Source: Nostoc sp. CENA543
Lineage (GTDB): Bacteria > Cyanobacteriota > Cyanobacteriia > Cyanobacteriales > Nostocaceae
Length of the DNA stretch: 64,000 nt
NCBI RefSeq assembly: GCF_002896875.1
Contig: NZ_CP023278.1
Location: 4,016,501 to 4,080,500, forward strand
Direction: 5' to 3'
The notes below the pieces were generated by a model. That model was not told the origin of the DNA. It ran no database searches and saw nothing but the letters and a program-made list of their open reading frames with translations. The position numbers were made by a program, and so were the translations under genes. This document shows, in pieces, positions 8,145 through 17,128 of the stretch (positions within the stretch are counted from its first letter, which is position 1; the number at the start of each line of letters is the position of its first letter).

Positions 8145-9344
8145 ATGGTTTTTTGGAGTATGCCACAGAAAGCAGCCGCTTTGAGGTTTGTAATTTTATT
8201 AGGCTTTGTGAGCCTGTGCGCTGATGCTACCTATGAGGGAGCGCGTAGTATTACCGGAGCTTATTTAGAAGTTTTGGGAGCTAGCGGTACTGTGGTAGGC
8301 TTAGTAGCTGGTTTTGGTGAGTTGATTGGCTATGGCTTGCGGCTCGTGATTGGTTATTTGAGTGACCAAACAGGTAAGTATTGGGGAATCACAACTTTGG
8401 GTTACTTTGTGAATACCGCCGTTGTACCACTGTTAGCTTTAGCTGGTAGGTGGGAAGTAGCCGCAGGTTTGATGATGGCTGAACGCACTGGTAAAGCAAT
8501 TCGGACTCCGCCACGGGACGCGCTACTTTCCCACGGTGTGAGTCAAATTGGTAGAGGTTTCGGCTTTGGTTTACATGAAGCAATGGATCAAACTGGTGCT
8601 GTCATGGGGCCTTTGGCGGTAGCTGCAATGGTTTATTTTCAGGGAGAATACCGCAACGGTTTTACAGTGTTGGTTGTACCGGCGGTTTTGGGATTGATTG
8701 TGTTAGGAATTTTACAATTTATCTATCCCAATCCCAGCGATTTTGAGGAAGAAACCGAAGAGACTAGCCAAGAAGAAAAATTACCGCAAATTTTTTGGAT
8801 TTATTTGGGTGCTGTAGCGATTATTGCAGCTGGTTATGCAGATTTTCCGTTGATTGCTTTTCACTTTCAAAAACAAGGGATTGCGACTGGGCAAACTATA
8901 CCCTTGTTTTATGCTTTTGCAATGGGAATCGATGCAGTAGCGGCGTTAATATTTGGCTATTTATTTGACCGCATTGGAATTTTTGTGTTGATGATTGCGG
9001 CTGTTTTGTCATCTTTATTCGCGCCTTTAGTCTTTTTAGGGAATACTCAACTAGCACTTTTAGGGATAGCATTTTGGGGTATTGGGATGGGCGCGCAGGA
9101 ATCGGTTTTAAAAGCTGCGATCGCCAGTATGGTTCCCAAGCACAAACGCGCCACTGCCTATGGTATTTTCAGCACTGGTTATGGTTTGGCGTGGTTTTTA
9201 GGTAGTACCTTAATGGGTGTGTTGTATGACCATACAATTACTACGCTGATTATCTTTGCTTCTACTACACAACTATTAGCAATAGTCTTTTTTGCTTGGG
9301 TGAAACTGCAAGCAGATGGTAGTAATATAGTGTTGTCAAAATAA
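8145..9344 (+). CDS. Major facilitator superfamily transporter
   Basis: 399 residues with about 12 hydrophobic segments. There is an early charged loop typical of MFS proteins (GYLSDQTGKYWG, about 75-86) and a longer central loop rich in Glu (EEETEETSQEEKLPQ) between the two six-helix halves. The second half repeats the pattern with IFGYLFDRIG. The substrate cannot be told; drug or small-solute export are options. An alternative start at 8160 (MPQKAA) is possible. The nearest reading frame on the other strand begins only tens of bases away, so the upstream space is short. Confidence 0.85.
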   Translation: MVFWSMPQKAAALRFVILLGFVSLCADATYEGARSITGAYLEVLGASGTVVGLVAGFGELIGYGLRLVIGYLSDQTGKYWGITTLGYFVNTAVVPLLALAGRWEVAAGLMMAERTGKAIRTPPRDALLSHGVSQIGRGFGFGLHEAMDQTGAVMGPLAVAAMVYFQGEYRNGFTVLVVPAVLGLIVLGILQFIYPNPSDFEEETEETSQEEKLPQIFWIYLGAVAIIAAGYADFPLIAFHFQKQGIATGQTIPLFYAFAMGIDAVAALIFGYLFDRIGIFVLMIAAVLSSLFAPLVFLGNTQLALLGIAFWGIGMGAQESVLKAAIASMVPKHKRATAYGIFSTGYGLAWFLGSTLMGVLYDHTITTLIIFASTTQLLAIVFFAWVKLQADGSNIVLSK

Positions 9345-9365
9345 CTATAGAACTAAGGGATAAGA

Positions 9366-9402
9366 GGTTTAGAAAGGTTTAGAAAGTTTTAGAAAAGTTG
9401 AA
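9366..9402. repeat. Tandem AGGTTTAGAA repeat
   Basis: Three imperfect direct copies of AGGTTTAGAA follow the MFS gene. No function is evident. Confidence 0.6.
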
Positions 9403-9476
9403 AGTTATACTAATAAAACTGTGCTAAACCTCTTCCTACTTTCCAGGGACTTTGTAAAAATGCCATCACCAAATTA

Positions 9477-9980
9477 CTAAATTTGTAGAGCCTTAAACCA
9501 CTTGTTGACAAATGTATTAATGGTTTGTTTAATTTGATGTTTGCGATTCCATCTTTGAAAAGCCATTTCATACTCTTCACCTTTAGCAAGAAAGGTATTC
9601 CAAACATCAAGTCCCAAAGCTAAACTACAAAATAGCAATAGGTAAAGTGACCAAGATACAGTGCCACCACCTATAAAATCAACTAAGAGAAAAAAGGCAT
9701 TAACAATCGTGTAGTTACCTAAACGTTTCTTAAATCTCGTGAGGCGGTAGGTATTAAATGCTTGTCTTTGTTGAAGTTCACGATTTTGCGATCGCCAGTC
9801 TTTCTCTGCTAATTTTAGAGTATCGGGAGAAATTTCTAATTCCTGGGCAATTTCTAAAATTTGCTCATAACTGAACTCTTTATCTTGGTCATCAGCTTGC
9901 CGGGCGATCGCAAGCTGTAAAATACGTTGTACATCGTCTTGGCTATAAGAACGGTAGTTTTGAGAATCAAAGTCCGTCAT
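9477..9980 (-). CDS. 2TM domain-containing protein
   Basis: 167 residues. The cytoplasmic N-terminal half (SYSQDDVQRILQLAIARQ, then FSYEQILEIAQELEIS) resembles the short helical domain often placed before 2TM domains. Two membrane segments lie at about 92-108 and 112-130, followed by a conserved-looking amphipathic tail (FQRWNRKHQIKQTINTF). I recall this combination from the cyanobacterial 2TM family (PF13239-like), whose role is unknown. It is convergent with the MFS gene. Confidence 0.78.
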   Translation of the reverse strand: MTDFDSQNYRSYSQDDVQRILQLAIARQADDQDKEFSYEQILEIAQELEISPDTLKLAEKDWRSQNRELQQRQAFNTYRLTRFKKRLGNYTIVNAFFLLVDFIGGGTVSWSLYLLLFCSLALGLDVWNTFLAKGEEYEMAFQRWNRKHQIKQTINTFVNKWFKALQI

Positions 9981-10107
9981 AGTGGCTATCTCTTAGGTAT
10001 TTTTAATCAAGATTTATCGCCCGCTAGCTGTGCGCTAGATTGCATCATCTTAGCTGTGACATTATCTCTACACTAGCAAATACAGCAGTTTTCGTCCCTA
10101 CGGAATT

Positions 10108-10196
10108 TGAAGTGCTGAGTGCTGAGTTTTGAGTGGTGGGTGGTGAGTGATGAGTGCTGAGTCATTACTCATTACTCATTACTCATTACTCCTCCC
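10108..10196. repeat. Mixed heptamer repeats (GTGCTGA / ATTACTC)
   Basis: Runs of GAGTGCT, GTGGTGA and then CATTACT copies fill the 3' side of the creatininase-family gene. It is the same repeat family as at 15250, 19250, 23770 and 28450. Confidence 0.85.
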
Positions 10197-10230
10197 TTGT
10201 CTCCCCTACACCCCTGCTCCCTTGCCTCTT

Positions 10231-11028
10231 CTAAGTGGGTTGACGAAAGGCGTAAATTTCTTTGATCACTGCTACCCAACCATCGGAGACAGATTCTAAA
10301 ATGCGATCGCCTTTTTCTTTAGTAGCTGTGGTAGCATCACCAATTACACCGCTTTTACTAATATCTTTTGTCACCCAAGCCACAGGTAACTTACCTTCCC
10401 AACTCAATAAACTATCTTCTGGTTGTTCTGGGGGATATTCCGCTACAACTTTATCTAATCTGACTTGATCTGGCAAAATCGCCAACATAATACTAGTTTC
10501 TGCATCGCCAGCGTGCATTCCTTGGCTGGCTTCTTTCGGTGTTAATAATTCTTTAGTAATATGCGGTACACGCCAAGTAAAAAGCGGAAACACAGAAAAG
10601 TCAGCATACTTAACGTGTAAATCTCGCGCCGCCATTTGCATGACTTGGGGTTGTCCCCCGTGGGAATTCATCAATACCAACTTCCTAAACCCAGCACGGT
10701 AGATACTTTCGGCTACTTCGATTATTGTGGCTGTGAGTGTTTCTGTGCTGAGGGTAATGGTACCAGGAAAATGCCAGTGTTCATTAGATTTACCATAATA
10801 AAGAGTGGGTAAAGCATAAGCAGGAATATCAGCATCTAACTTAGTCAAAGCCTTACCTAAAACGCCCACACTAATAGCAGCATCAACAATGAGTGGTAAA
10901 TGCGGCCCATGCTGTTCAATTGCCCCCACAGGTTGAATGATAACCACATTTTCCTTATTAGGCATAGCCTGAATCTCAGTCCAGGTGAGGTAGGGAAAAA
11001 ACCGTTCTGGGGGAATAAAGCTGTGCAT
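10231..11028 (-). CDS. Creatininase family amidohydrolase
   Basis: 265 residues. The family hydrolyses amide bonds of small cyclic or aryl substrates with two metal ions. Metal-binding signatures are visible: GAIEQHGPHLP (Glu and His ligands), a following Asp in IVDAA, LMNSHGGQPQ, and HAGDAETS near the middle (His and Glu). Length fits the family. The exact substrate is unknown: creatinine itself is unlikely in a cyanobacterium, and some relatives act in cofactor pathways. It is a single gene, with the start of the ROK kinase gene divergent from it. Confidence 0.88.
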   Translation of the reverse strand: MHSFIPPERFFPYLTWTEIQAMPNKENVVIIQPVGAIEQHGPHLPLIVDAAISVGVLGKALTKLDADIPAYALPTLYYGKSNEHWHFPGTITLSTETLTATIIEVAESIYRAGFRKLVLMNSHGGQPQVMQMAARDLHVKYADFSVFPLFTWRVPHITKELLTPKEASQGMHAGDAETSIMLAILPDQVRLDKVVAEYPPEQPEDSLLSWEGKLPVAWVTKDISKSGVIGDATTATKEKGDRILESVSDGWVAVIKEIYAFRQPT

Positions 11029-11068
11029 TTTATTACTATCGCGTCATTTTTTATATTAACTGCAATTG

Positions 11069-11222
11069 GGCATTGGGCATTGGGCAAGCAGGAAGTGTGG
11101 GAGGTGTGGGAGGTGTGGGAGGATAGGGAAGAAATCTTTCCCCCCTCACTCCCCTCACTCCCCACACTTCCCCATCTTCCCAGTCCCCAGTCCCCATTCC
11201 CCAGTCCCCATTCCCCATTCCC
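11069..11222. repeat. Repeat block (GCATTGG, GGAGGTGTG, CCCCAGT types)
   Basis: Three repeat types follow each other in the space between divergent genes: GCATTGG copies, GTGTGGGAG copies, and CCCCAGT/CCCCATT copies. A very similar GTGTGGGAG-to-CCCCAAT block precedes the RND pump gene at 48012-48150. Confidence 0.85.
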
Positions 11223-11281
11223 TAAACACCTAATTCAGCGCATAATAACCAAATCTTAAATATTGACCTGGAGGCTCAACA

Positions 11282-11989
11282 ATGGTCGAGGATAATGGCT
11301 CAATTCGTACTTTATCTGTTGATATTGGCGGTAGTGGTGTAAAAGCGATGGTGTTGGATATTGCGGGAAATCCTGTAACAGAAAGGGCGCGTGTGGAGAC
11401 ACCCCAGCCTGCTACACCAGAGGTAGTAATTAATGCCATTATGGTCTTAGCTGCTGCCCAAGGTGAGTTTCATCGGGTTTCGGTGGGTTTTCCTGGTGTG
11501 GTGCGTTGTGGTGTCACAGAAACAGCTGTTAATTTGCATTCTCATTGGATTGGTTTTGACTTAGAAACAGCATTGTTACAAAAATTAAATAAGCCCGTGC
11601 GAGTGATTAATGATGCAGATATGCAAGGGTTTGGGGCAATTAAAGGTAAGGGTGTAGAGTTAGTGATTACTTTAGGGACGGGTTTTGGTTCGGCTTTGTT
11701 TGTGGATGGAAAATTAGTCCCAAACATGGAAATGGGACATCATCCATTTCGTAAGGGAGAAACCTACGAAGAACAGCTAGGAAGAACGGCGTTAGAAAAG
11801 GTGGGACAAAAGAAATGGAATCGTCGTTTAGAAAAGGCGATCGCATCTTTGCAAAAGCTATTTAATTATGATTATCTATATATTGGCGGCGGCGAAGCAG
11901 TAAAAGTAAATTTCCAATTACCTCTAAATGTCCGACTTATTCCTAATATCAGTGGTTTATTAGGTGGTATTGCTTTGTGGAGGGATTAG
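11282..11989 (+). CDS. ROK family kinase, polyphosphate glucokinase-like
   Basis: 235 residues. SVDIGGSGVKAMVLD is the phosphate-1 loop, GFPGVV and INDADMQGFG belong to the ROK core, LGTGFGSALF is the second phosphate loop, and EMGHHPFRKGETYEEQLG carries the sugar-contacting Glu and His. The Cys-rich zinc motif of other ROK kinases is absent, as in polyphosphate glucokinases. These phosphorylate glucose using polyphosphate and/or ATP. The choice of phosphate donor cannot be read from sequence. An ATG at 11282 follows a repeat block. Confidence 0.85.
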   Translation: MVEDNGSIRTLSVDIGGSGVKAMVLDIAGNPVTERARVETPQPATPEVVINAIMVLAAAQGEFHRVSVGFPGVVRCGVTETAVNLHSHWIGFDLETALLQKLNKPVRVINDADMQGFGAIKGKGVELVITLGTGFGSALFVDGKLVPNMEMGHHPFRKGETYEEQLGRTALEKVGQKKWNRRLEKAIASLQKLFNYDYLYIGGGEAVKVNFQLPLNVRLIPNISGLLGGIALWRD

Positions 11990-12114
11990 GGAATGGGGAA
12001 TGGGATATAGGAGGTAGAGGGCAGGGTGCAGGGAGAAGTGGGGAAATTTTTCTCCCCTTGCCCCCCGGCTCCCTGCTCCAATTCCTCTTTTATGCCCGAT
12101 GCCCAATGCCCTGT

Positions 12115-13437
12115 TTACTTTTTGACTAAAAAGTAGGCATTAGCATACTCTGGCAATTTACTTATATATTGCCGGAATGACTTTTGATTGGGGAAAATTC
12201 CTGCTAGGTAATCTAGTTGATACAGGTTGGGTAAAAATGCGCCGCCTGTATCTGCAATTACTCCCATTTGTAGCTGTTTTCTGCCGCCTTGACTGTGTTC
12301 AATTACAACCACTCTACCTAAACCAATGTTTAACACATCACCAGCAAAGGTTACTCCTGGTTTAATCGAAATCTTGGCATCTATTGTGTGTCCATAACCT
12401 TTGATGGCATCAACTTGTCTGAAGTACCAATAACGTTTTTGTGCTGTTGCTTTTAACCCTCGGATATAAGACATTCCGTTATTTCTATCTACGTTGAAAA
12501 ATCCTTGAGAACCATCGAGAAAGTTAATCAGGATTGTCCCTTGCATTAAGGCTTCTTCTAATCCATTACGGGTTAAATAAGCTAACGGTGCTACCTTACC
12601 ATATTCTTTACCACCAGGTTCATAAATACCCGATAAAACATCTTGCTTGGTGTATCTGGTATAGAATTTATCTGTAGCTGCGTTATCTTTTAAGCTGTAA
12701 ATCGGTGTGTTGTAAGTTGCAGTTTTCTTTCTTGTTCCTGGATGGGTAAATACAGCATATTTGGTAATTCGTAATTGCTTTTGGTTTGGGTTATCTGGTT
12801 TATAGGCATCCCAGCGAATAACGCGAAAATGTCTATTAATAAAATTGGGGTTTTGTAAGCGTGTAATCCGATTTTTGGCAATATCTTCCTGCAAAACTTC
12901 AATCATGAAGTCTAAGGTTTTGAGAATGTCTTCTGTAGTAACTTTTTGTGTACTTAATAATCCAGGTCTTAAGATATCTGGATCTGCTAAACTGTGTTCT
13001 TGAAAATACTTCCTTGTATTCACCAATACAGTTAATAAATCGGACTGATTAACGTTAACTTTTGTGGTTGGTAATTGGGCTGCCGATAAAATTTGATTAC
13101 CATTGACGCTGTATTTATATTTGCGCCATTCATCAATAATGGGATAACTAACGGATGTAGTAGCTAAATTTTGGTTATCTTGGGCTAGATGGTCTTGATT
13201 TTTTGGTAAGTTATTCTGAGTCGCTGTAGATTGTAGGGAATTTTGCGAAAAGCTTACCGGAGTTAGGAGATTAGCTGATTGTTGGTTCGAGGTGATATTA
13301 GAGTCAAAATCCTGGGATTGTTGGGCTATTTGTGGATTTTTGGTGTGATTATATAGATGGTTGCTGGTAAAACCTAGCAGCATCAACGCTGCAATACCTA
13401 CTGATAGTTTAAGCTTTTGGCTGAATATCATATTCAT
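12115..13437 (-). CDS. Exported MltA/3D-domain-like protein
   Basis: 440 residues from the ATG at 13437. The N-terminus has a membrane anchor or signal (LKLSVGIAALMLLGFTSNHL), then a low-complexity Gln/Asn-rich linker to about 120. The C-terminal half resembles MltA-type lytic transglycosylases with a 3D barrel: RNGMSYIRG, a repeated IKPGVTFAGDV segment, and GVIADTGGAFLPNLYQLDYL with the aspartates of the 3D motif. This suggests a periplasmic murein-acting enzyme, but the match is by eye and remote. A longer frame to 13548 adds 37 residues read from a dispersed repeat and is rejected. Confidence 0.65.
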   Translation of the reverse strand: MNMIFSQKLKLSVGIAALMLLGFTSNHLYNHTKNPQIAQQSQDFDSNITSNQQSANLLTPVSFSQNSLQSTATQNNLPKNQDHLAQDNQNLATTSVSYPIIDEWRKYKYSVNGNQILSAAQLPTTKVNVNQSDLLTVLVNTRKYFQEHSLADPDILRPGLLSTQKVTTEDILKTLDFMIEVLQEDIAKNRITRLQNPNFINRHFRVIRWDAYKPDNPNQKQLRITKYAVFTHPGTRKKTATYNTPIYSLKDNAATDKFYTRYTKQDVLSGIYEPGGKEYGKVAPLAYLTRNGLEEALMQGTILINFLDGSQGFFNVDRNNGMSYIRGLKATAQKRYWYFRQVDAIKGYGHTIDAKISIKPGVTFAGDVLNIGLGRVVVIEHSQGGRKQLQMGVIADTGGAFLPNLYQLDYLAGIFPNQKSFRQYISKLPEYANAYFLVKK

Positions 13438-13600
13438 AATCTCGGAACTCGATTTGATGACTGGAATTATTTGCGTAAGTAGGGAACAGTGAACAGGAAA
13501 GAGGAAAAAAGTAAGGTAAAACTGTACTGACTTTTTTTCATAAATCAAAGATGAGTTCTATAGTCATGCAAATTTGATTCCTAAAATTACTGGCATAGCT
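13438..13600. repeat. Dispersed repeat, copy A
   Basis: The segment with AATTATTTGCGTAAGTAGGG, followed by an AACAGTGAACAGG stretch, a poly-purine tract, GTACTGACTTTTTTTCA and ATGAGTTCTATA, matches 54985-55125 in the same order and orientation with scattered differences. Copy A is just upstream of the MltA-like gene and probably carries part of its 5' region. The remaining gap to 13916 shows nothing else I can name. Confidence 0.7.
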
Positions 13601-13916
13601 AGGGAACAAGGAAAATAAAGATATACAGAACTGGGGCAAAAATCAAATAAGCGTCACGTCCTCACAGCACATTTAACAGGGCATCAAACTCTTCCAAGGT
13701 TGGGGAAAAACTCAGCCTAACAGTGCATTATAACCTGCACACTGAATTACTAAACTAGGGTGTAAGTATGGAGAGGGAAGACTTTTTTATAATTGATAGG
13801 ACATATTATTGCTAATGTGTCAATGCGTAAGTTATACACGAATAGAATCAAATGTTACTGTTCGTGCTGGCACATTACAGTTTAATTACCCGTATTTAGA
13901 ATAAATTACAACAAAT

Positions 13917-15230
13917 ATGATAAGTATTCCCATTGAGCGACCTTTACCGCGTTTACCGCAGTTGGTGACATCTTTACCAGGAGAGAAAGCTTTAGCTATT
14001 GTAGAACGCGATCGCACTGTGACTTCTCCTTCTTATACCCGTGATTATCCTTTAGTGGTGTCTCGTGGGGAAGGCTGTATGTTAGAAGATGTAGACGGGA
14101 ATGTGTTTTTGGATATGACCGCAGGTATTGCTGTCACTGCGACAGGCCACGCCCACCCAGAAGTTGTGAAGGAAATTCAAACACAGGCGGCGCGCTTAAT
14201 ACATATGTCGGGGACAGATTTTTACTATGAACCGATGGTAGAACTTGCTGAACATTTAGCCATTCGCGCCCCTTTTCCCCACAGTGCTAGAGTATTTTTT
14301 ACTAATTCTGGTGCAGAATCGAACGAAGGCGCGATGAAACTAGCTCGATATTACACCAAGCGATCGCTCATCGTGGCTTTTTTAGGAGCATTCCACGGAC
14401 GCACCTACGGCGCAATGTCCCTGACTGGTTCTAAAACAGTACAACGCGCCAACTTCGGCCCCTTAGTTCCAGGGATAACCCATATTCCCTACGGAACTCA
14501 CGCCAGTTTAGACCACCTAGAACAACAATTATTTAACACCATCCTCCCACCCCACGAAGTTGCAGCCATTATCGTTGAACCCATTCAAGGCGAAGGCGGT
14601 TACATTGTCCCCGAAGATGGATTTTTAGCCAGAATTCGCGATATCTGCAATCGCCACGGTATTTTAATGGTAGTGGATGAAGTGCAATCTGGTATGGGAC
14701 GCACCGGTCGCTTATTTGCCATTGAGCATTGGGGTGTATCGCCTGATATTATTACCACAGCCAAAGGTTTAGCCAGTGGTTTACCATTAGGTGCAGTTAT
14801 CGCCAGGAGTCAATTTATGACCTGGCCACCTGGTTCTCACGCCACCACCTTTGGCGGAAACCCCGTAGCTTGTGCGGCGGCTATAGCCACATTAAGACTA
14901 TTAGATAGTGGTTTAATGGCTAACGCTACCGCAATGGGAGAACTTCTGCAAGCTGGACTGACCAAATTACATGAAAGATTTCCCAGAATGTCCCCACCGA
15001 GGGGTAAAGGCTTGATGGTAGCGGTAGATTTATTAGATACCCAGGGTAATTATGATAGTAAACTGCGCGATCGCATCATTCAAGCCGCCTTTTTAAAAGG
15101 CCTACTATTATTAGGTTGTGGTAAAGCCGCCATTCGTTTCTGTCCACCCCTGGTTATTGAAAGCGACCAAATTCAAACAGCACTTGATATTTTGAGTGAG
15201 ATTTTGGATTTTGAGGGTGTGGGGGAGTAA
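13917..15230 (+). CDS. Class III PLP-dependent aminotransferase (acetylornithine/4-aminobutyrate type)
   Basis: 437 residues. The protein transfers an omega-amino group to a 2-oxo acid using pyridoxal phosphate. Seen: GHAHPEVV, FTNSGAESNEGAMKLAR (phosphate contact), GAFHGRTYGAMSLTGS, VDEVQSGMGRTGRLFA with the PLP-ring Asp, and TTAKGLASGLPLGAV with the Schiff-base lysine; THATTFGGNPVACAAA-like HATTFGGNP follows. An N-terminal extension of about 40 residues fits gabT-like rather than the shorter ArgD enzymes. Substrate is uncertain: 4-aminobutyrate, ornithine derivatives, lysine or 2-aminoadipate. The next gene, 155 bp downstream, is a 2-oxoadipate decarboxylase-like protein, which suggests lysine or aminoadipate breakdown. 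Confidence 0.92.
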   Translation: MISIPIERPLPRLPQLVTSLPGEKALAIVERDRTVTSPSYTRDYPLVVSRGEGCMLEDVDGNVFLDMTAGIAVTATGHAHPEVVKEIQTQAARLIHMSGTDFYYEPMVELAEHLAIRAPFPHSARVFFTNSGAESNEGAMKLARYYTKRSLIVAFLGAFHGRTYGAMSLTGSKTVQRANFGPLVPGITHIPYGTHASLDHLEQQLFNTILPPHEVAAIIVEPIQGEGGYIVPEDGFLARIRDICNRHGILMVVDEVQSGMGRTGRLFAIEHWGVSPDIITTAKGLASGLPLGAVIARSQFMTWPPGSHATTFGGNPVACAAAIATLRLLDSGLMANATAMGELLQAGLTKLHERFPRMSPPRGKGLMVAVDLLDTQGNYDSKLRDRIIQAAFLKGLLLLGCGKAAIRFCPPLVIESDQIQTALDILSEILDFEGVGE

Positions 15231-15231
15231 G

Positions 15232-15384
15232 GGTGCAGGGGTGCAGGGTGCAAGGGAGAAGTAATGAGTAATGAGTGCTGTTAGCGGTAGCGCGGCGTTT
15301 AGCCGGTGCTGAGTAATTAGTAATGACTGATGACTAATGACTAATGACTAATGACTAATGACTAATGACTAATGACTAAAAACT
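15232..15384. repeat. Repeat block with 37-bp inserted module (15275-15311)
   Basis: GGTGCAG copies, then AATGAGT copies, then the module GTGCTG-TTAGCGGTAGCGCGGCGTTT-AGCCG-GTGCTG at 15275-15311, then TGACTAA heptamers reach the next start codon. The same module appears at 19268, 23766, 28569 (reverse) and 59163, always inside this kind of repeat. Confidence 0.85.
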
Positions 15385-16284
15385 ATGAAACCTGAAATTG
15401 CTGGTCATTTATGGAAATTACTTTGGCAAGAATATAAAGCCAGGGTGAATTATGCTGAAATCTATGAACAGATGATTACTAGGGCTGGGGGAAATATTGC
15501 TAATGACCATATCGCTTTTCGGTCTTTGCGAATGGTGGTTGATAGTCCTCAAGGTCAAGTTAGTTTAGGTATCAAATATTTAGGACAAATCGTTGAATCA
15601 TTGGGCTATCTACCAGTCGGTGAATATATTTTTCCGCAAACTCACCTCTATGCCCGTCACTATCGCCATCCGCAACAGGTAGAATTTGATTTACCCAAGC
15701 TATTTATCAGCGAGTTAATTGTAGATGAATTACCTGATACTACGGCTCAACTTATTTATCAAACAGTTTCTCAAATTCAGCAGCAATTAATTTTTCCCAG
15801 TCAACTAGCAATAGACGATGAAAGTATTGTGAAAAAACTACACACCGCTTTCACCCGTCCTTGGCAAATTCCTCTCCGTTCTACAGTGGAAACTGTAAAT
15901 CAAGTGACTCAATATGGTGCTTGGGTGCTGTTACATGGTTATGCTGTCAATCATTTCACAGGCTACGTTAACCGCCAAAATACACAGACATACCCAGATA
16001 TAGATAGCACTGCTACAGGTTTAGCTAATTTGGGTGTACCAATGAAAAATGAAATAGAGGGTGATGTAACTTGTGGCTTGCGTCAAACAGCTACCGCCGC
16101 AGTGAAGGAAATGGTGACAGTAATTGATGATATTAGTGGAGAGAAAATACAGATTCCTTGGACTTATGCTTATTATGAAATTGCCCAACGTTATTTAGTA
16201 GAAGTCACACCAGATAAACAAGCATTGTTTGAGGATTTTTTAGGAAGGAATGCCCAGCAATTATTTGAAATGACCAGATTGTGA
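15385..16284 (+). CDS. DUF1338 protein, 2-oxoadipate dioxygenase/decarboxylase-like
   Basis: 299 residues. Characterised relatives (HglS of Pseudomonas, plant homologues) convert 2-oxoadipate to 2-hydroxyglutarate in lysine catabolism with an Fe(II) centre. Likely metal ligands are H42 in NDHIAFRSL, H190 in VNHFTGYVNR and E265 in YAYYEIAQR; R46 after the first His is the expected substrate-binding arginine. Length is shorter than HglS. The preceding gene is a class III aminotransferase on the same strand, so the pair could act in sequence on 2-aminoadipate and 2-oxoadipate. That pathway is inference. Confidence 0.85.
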   Translation: MKPEIAGHLWKLLWQEYKARVNYAEIYEQMITRAGGNIANDHIAFRSLRMVVDSPQGQVSLGIKYLGQIVESLGYLPVGEYIFPQTHLYARHYRHPQQVEFDLPKLFISELIVDELPDTTAQLIYQTVSQIQQQLIFPSQLAIDDESIVKKLHTAFTRPWQIPLRSTVETVNQVTQYGAWVLLHGYAVNHFTGYVNRQNTQTYPDIDSTATGLANLGVPMKNEIEGDVTCGLRQTATAAVKEMVTVIDDISGEKIQIPWTYAYYEIAQRYLVEVTPDKQALFEDFLGRNAQQLFEMTRL

Positions 16285-16404
16285 TTTAATCAGGTAGCTA
16301 TTTAATTTGTGAAAAAAACCGTAGAGTTTTTATTTTCTGTTTCCCGTTAGTAGTTACCTGTCCTTATACGTAAGTTCAGAAATAAAATTGGAGTGCTTAG
16401 ATGC

Positions 16405-16818
16405 TTACTGTAATTTTTCTGTGCTTATATCTTTACTAATATCTGTTGAACTATTTGTATCAGCACTTTGCACTTCTTTGGTAAAACACTTTAATGTTGA
16501 AGCTAAAGCTAGTTGAGAAGCTACTTGATAAGCTACCTCTTTGGGTATTTCCTGTTGCTGATTTAATAACTCAACAAAGCTTTGAAAATCGCGCATTACA
16601 CAATATCTCTGTAAAGCAGATTTTTTTTCTATTAAATTAAATTTTTCATCAATCTTCGCTTTTGCTTCATTTTCTGCCTCAGCAATTGAATTGACAAACC
16701 CGCCACTATGACATAAATCACCAAAAATCTTATAGTAATAAGCCTTTCTACTTAATGATTCCTCTTCAATATAAATTGAATGAAACTTGTACTCGATTTT
16801 GTGTTTTTTAGCTTCCAT
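16405..16818 (-). CDS. Hypothetical protein, 137 aa
   Basis: A basic, Lys/Glu-rich protein without signal or membrane segment. It starts MEAKKHKIEYKFHSIYIEEE and has a helical middle (SIAEAENEAKAKIDEKFNLIEKK). The tail is rich in Ser, Thr and Asp (SADTNSSTDISKDIST). I recognise no family. A/T-rich codon use differs from the housekeeping genes around it, which hints at an accessory gene. A MITE-like element lies directly upstream. Confidence 0.6.
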   Translation of the reverse strand: MEAKKHKIEYKFHSIYIEEESLSRKAYYYKIFGDLCHSGGFVNSIAEAENEAKAKIDEKFNLIEKKSALQRYCVMRDFQSFVELLNQQQEIPKEVAYQVASQLALASTLKCFTKEVQSADTNSSTDISKDISTEKLQ

Positions 16819-16893
16819 AAATATATGAAGTTACATAATTAACTTAGAAATAACCTTAACTTTGTAGCATTCTCATGTTTTTATCTCTCCAAC

Positions 16894-17069
16894 TAAGAGA
16901 CTATTTATAAAGTAAACCTGAAATTTGTAGTGAACTGACACAGCTACAATAGTGCAATTTATAGAAGTGCTATCCGCGTGCATCTGCTTTTAATTCCATC
17001 AAAATCGATTGCATCATTTAAGTCGTGTCACGCCACTACTGAAATATTTACTTTATAAATAGGCTCTTA
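16894..17069. mobile_element. MITE-like element with 22-bp terminal inverted repeats
   Basis: The left end AAGAGACTATTTATAAAGTAAA (first bases of 16895-16916) is matched by the reverse complement of 17047-17068 with a single difference. The pairing continues imperfectly inward to TGACAC / GTGTCA. TA dinucleotides sit at both outer edges, as in elements of IS630/mariner type. The 170-bp interior has no coding capacity. It separates two small hypothetical genes. Confidence 0.75.
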
Positions 17070-17128
17070 ATTACTACTGGTTAGCGTTAATTTTAGACCA
17101 TCCAGTAAATCTGAGAAAAAAGACAGAC

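Noticed and set aside
10857-11259. Frames on both strands across the repeat block near 11.1 kb
   Set aside because: They encode only repeat-derived Trp/Glu/Val or Ser/His/Thr runs and overlap the creatininase-family gene start.
13438-13548. N-terminal extension of the MltA-like gene
   Set aside because: The 37 extra codons lie in repeat copy A; the signal segment starts well from the ATG at 13437.
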